From positions 1 to 14,853 of the forward strand of contig JAKDIS010000058.1 of the NCBI GenBank assembly GCA_030450335.1: a DNA stretch of 14,853 nucleotides, written 5' to 3'. Position 1 is the first letter of the stretch; each line of letters starts with the position of its first letter. The notes below the pieces were generated by a model, which was given only the letters and a program-made list of their open reading frames with translations, was not told the origin of the DNA and ran no database searches. A program made the translations under genes and the position numbers. Below are positions 14,244 through 14,853 of the stretch, in pieces. Source of the stretch: Corynebacterium sp. (lineage in GTDB: Bacteria; Actinomycetota; Actinomycetes; Mycobacteriales; Mycobacteriaceae).

Positions 14244-14740
14244 ACGCGGTCGAACAACGTGGCCTGTGGCTGGAGGAGTTCAGTGAGGGCACGACCTACC
14301 TGCACCGTCCGGGGCGGACGGTGACGGAGGCGGACAACACCTTCTTCACCACGCAGACGATGAACACCCAGCCACTCCACCTCGACGCGGCGTGGGCGTC
14401 GACCCAGCACGGTTTCCGCGGTGAGCGCCTGGTGAACTCGATGTTCACCCTGTCCACGGTGGTGGGCCTGTCGGTGAACCAGCTGACGCTCGGCACGATC
14501 GTGGCCAACCTCGGTTTCTCCGACGTGGCGTTCCCGGCCCCCATGTTCCACGGAGACACCCTGTACGCCGAGACCACGTGCATGTCCACCAGGGTCTCGG
14601 AGTCACGACCTGGCCAGGGTGTGGTGGAACTCCGGCACGTGGGGCGCAACCAGCACGGCGACGTCGTGTGTACCGCAGTGCGATCCACGCTGGTGCGACG
14701 TCGGCCGGAACAGCCAGGGGAGCAGGGGGCCGGGTCATGA
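14240..14740 (+). CDS. MaoC-like enoyl-CoA hydratase (Rv2499c-type, probable methylglutaconyl/itaconyl-CoA hydratase)
   Basis: A 166-aa single hot-dog-fold hydratase. By synteny with M. tuberculosis Rv2499c it should hydrate 3-methylglutaconyl-CoA towards HMG-CoA, the substrate of the next enzyme. The active-site segment is TMNTQPLHLDAAW (40-52), with H47 in the place of the hydratase histidine and N42 at the spacing where R-specific hydratases have Asp. FHGDTLYAETTCMSTRVSES (103-122) is the conserved strand region. Its ATG overlaps the dehydrogenase stop by 4 bp (ATGA), with a purine-rich GGAAGGGGAGG directly upstream, pointing to coupled translation; its own stop overlaps the next start in the same way. 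The precise substrate is inferred. Confidence 0.88.
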   Translation: MNAVEQRGLWLEEFSEGTTYLHRPGRTVTEADNTFFTTQTMNTQPLHLDAAWASTQHGFRGERLVNSMFTLSTVVGLSVNQLTLGTIVANLGFSDVAFPAPMFHGDTLYAETTCMSTRVSESRPGQGVVELRHVGRNQHGDVVCTAVRSTLVRRRPEQPGEQGAGS

Positions 14741-14853
14741 CGCAATCGGTAGATCGCTGGGCCCCGCCCGGCCCGGCCGGCAAGGGCGCACGCTCCACCG
14801 CGCGTGGCACCTGGTCGCTGGCGCGGGCGGCCAGCAGCGGCTGTGCCGCCTGC
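14737..14853 (+). CDS. N-terminal fragment, probable CitE-like CoA-ester lyase (runs off window)
   Basis: Only 39 codons are visible, starting at an ATG that overlaps the hydratase stop (ATGA). The first residues, MTQSVDRWAPPGPA, suit the start of a CitE/HpcH-type lyase such as M. tuberculosis Rv2498c, a bifunctional enzyme that cleaves (R)-HMG-CoA and citramalyl-CoA. The family normally continues at once with WLFCPADRPER, but here the sequence continues GKGARSTARGTW and shows no lyase motif in any frame. Either the gene differs, or the sequence is rearranged or misassembled at the edge. The identification rests mainly on position. Confidence 0.45.
   Translation, partial: MTQSVDRWAPPGPAGKGARSTARGTWSLARAASSGCAAC

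Noticed and set aside
14296..14810. Minus-strand open frames at the right edge
   Set aside because: They lie opposite the hydratase gene and the start of the next gene, with no motif. They were checked because of the odd sequence after 14778 but do not explain it.
1..14853. Mobile elements, CRISPR arrays, tRNA genes, prophage or toxin-antitoxin genes
   Set aside because: I looked for terminal repeats, spaced repeats, tRNA-like folds and small paired genes and saw none. The only tandem repeats are the coding repeats in perM and the 9-bp repeats at 3634.

Overview
The window is about 14.9 kb of high-GC DNA from an actinobacterium of the order Mycobacteriales, most likely a high-GC Corynebacterium. 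This rests on gene content and order (pcrA, a convergent M23 peptidase, a PerM/DUF6350 membrane protein, purN-purH), on GTG starts that could be leaderless, and on a sequence resembling a GlxR operator. The species is not identified. No rRNA, tRNA, CRISPR array, insertion sequence or phage gene was seen.

Left half (about 1-8390), housekeeping. PcrA/UvrD1 helicase runs rightwards and meets a leftward secreted M23 murein endopeptidase at a strong bidirectional terminator. A 342-bp divergent region follows, with tandem 9-bp repeats, a candidate promoter and a structured leader. Next come perM, purN and purH on the plus strand, closely spaced (11-bp gap, then an 8-bp overlap). PurN and PurH catalyse step 3 and the last two steps of IMP synthesis. 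A small RibD_C/DHFR-fold reductase gene follows purH.

Right half (about 8400-14853), catabolic. A leftward TetR-family regulator diverges from a tightly packed plus-strand operon: biotin-dependent acyl-CoA carboxylase beta subunit, alpha subunit (biotin carboxylase plus BCCP), acyl-CoA dehydrogenase, MaoC-like hydratase, and the first codons of what is probably a CitE-like lyase. The order matches M. tuberculosis accD1-accA1-fadE19-Rv2499c-citE with its TetR regulator Rv2506 (BkaR). The predicted route is leucine/isovalerate breakdown: isovaleryl-CoA to 3-methylcrotonyl-CoA (dehydrogenase), to 3-methylglutaconyl-CoA (carboxylase), to 3-hydroxy-3-methylglutaryl-CoA (MaoC hydratase), to acetyl-CoA plus acetoacetate (CitE-like lyase). 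The 275-bp control region holds several dyads and a GlxR-like site lying exactly in the spacer of a candidate promoter, which suggests both pathway-specific and cAMP/GlxR control.

I found no clearly new multi-gene system. The items most worth checking are the control regions, the charged tails of PerM, active-site variants in the dehydrogenase and hydratase, and an abrupt loss of CitE-like sequence at the right edge.
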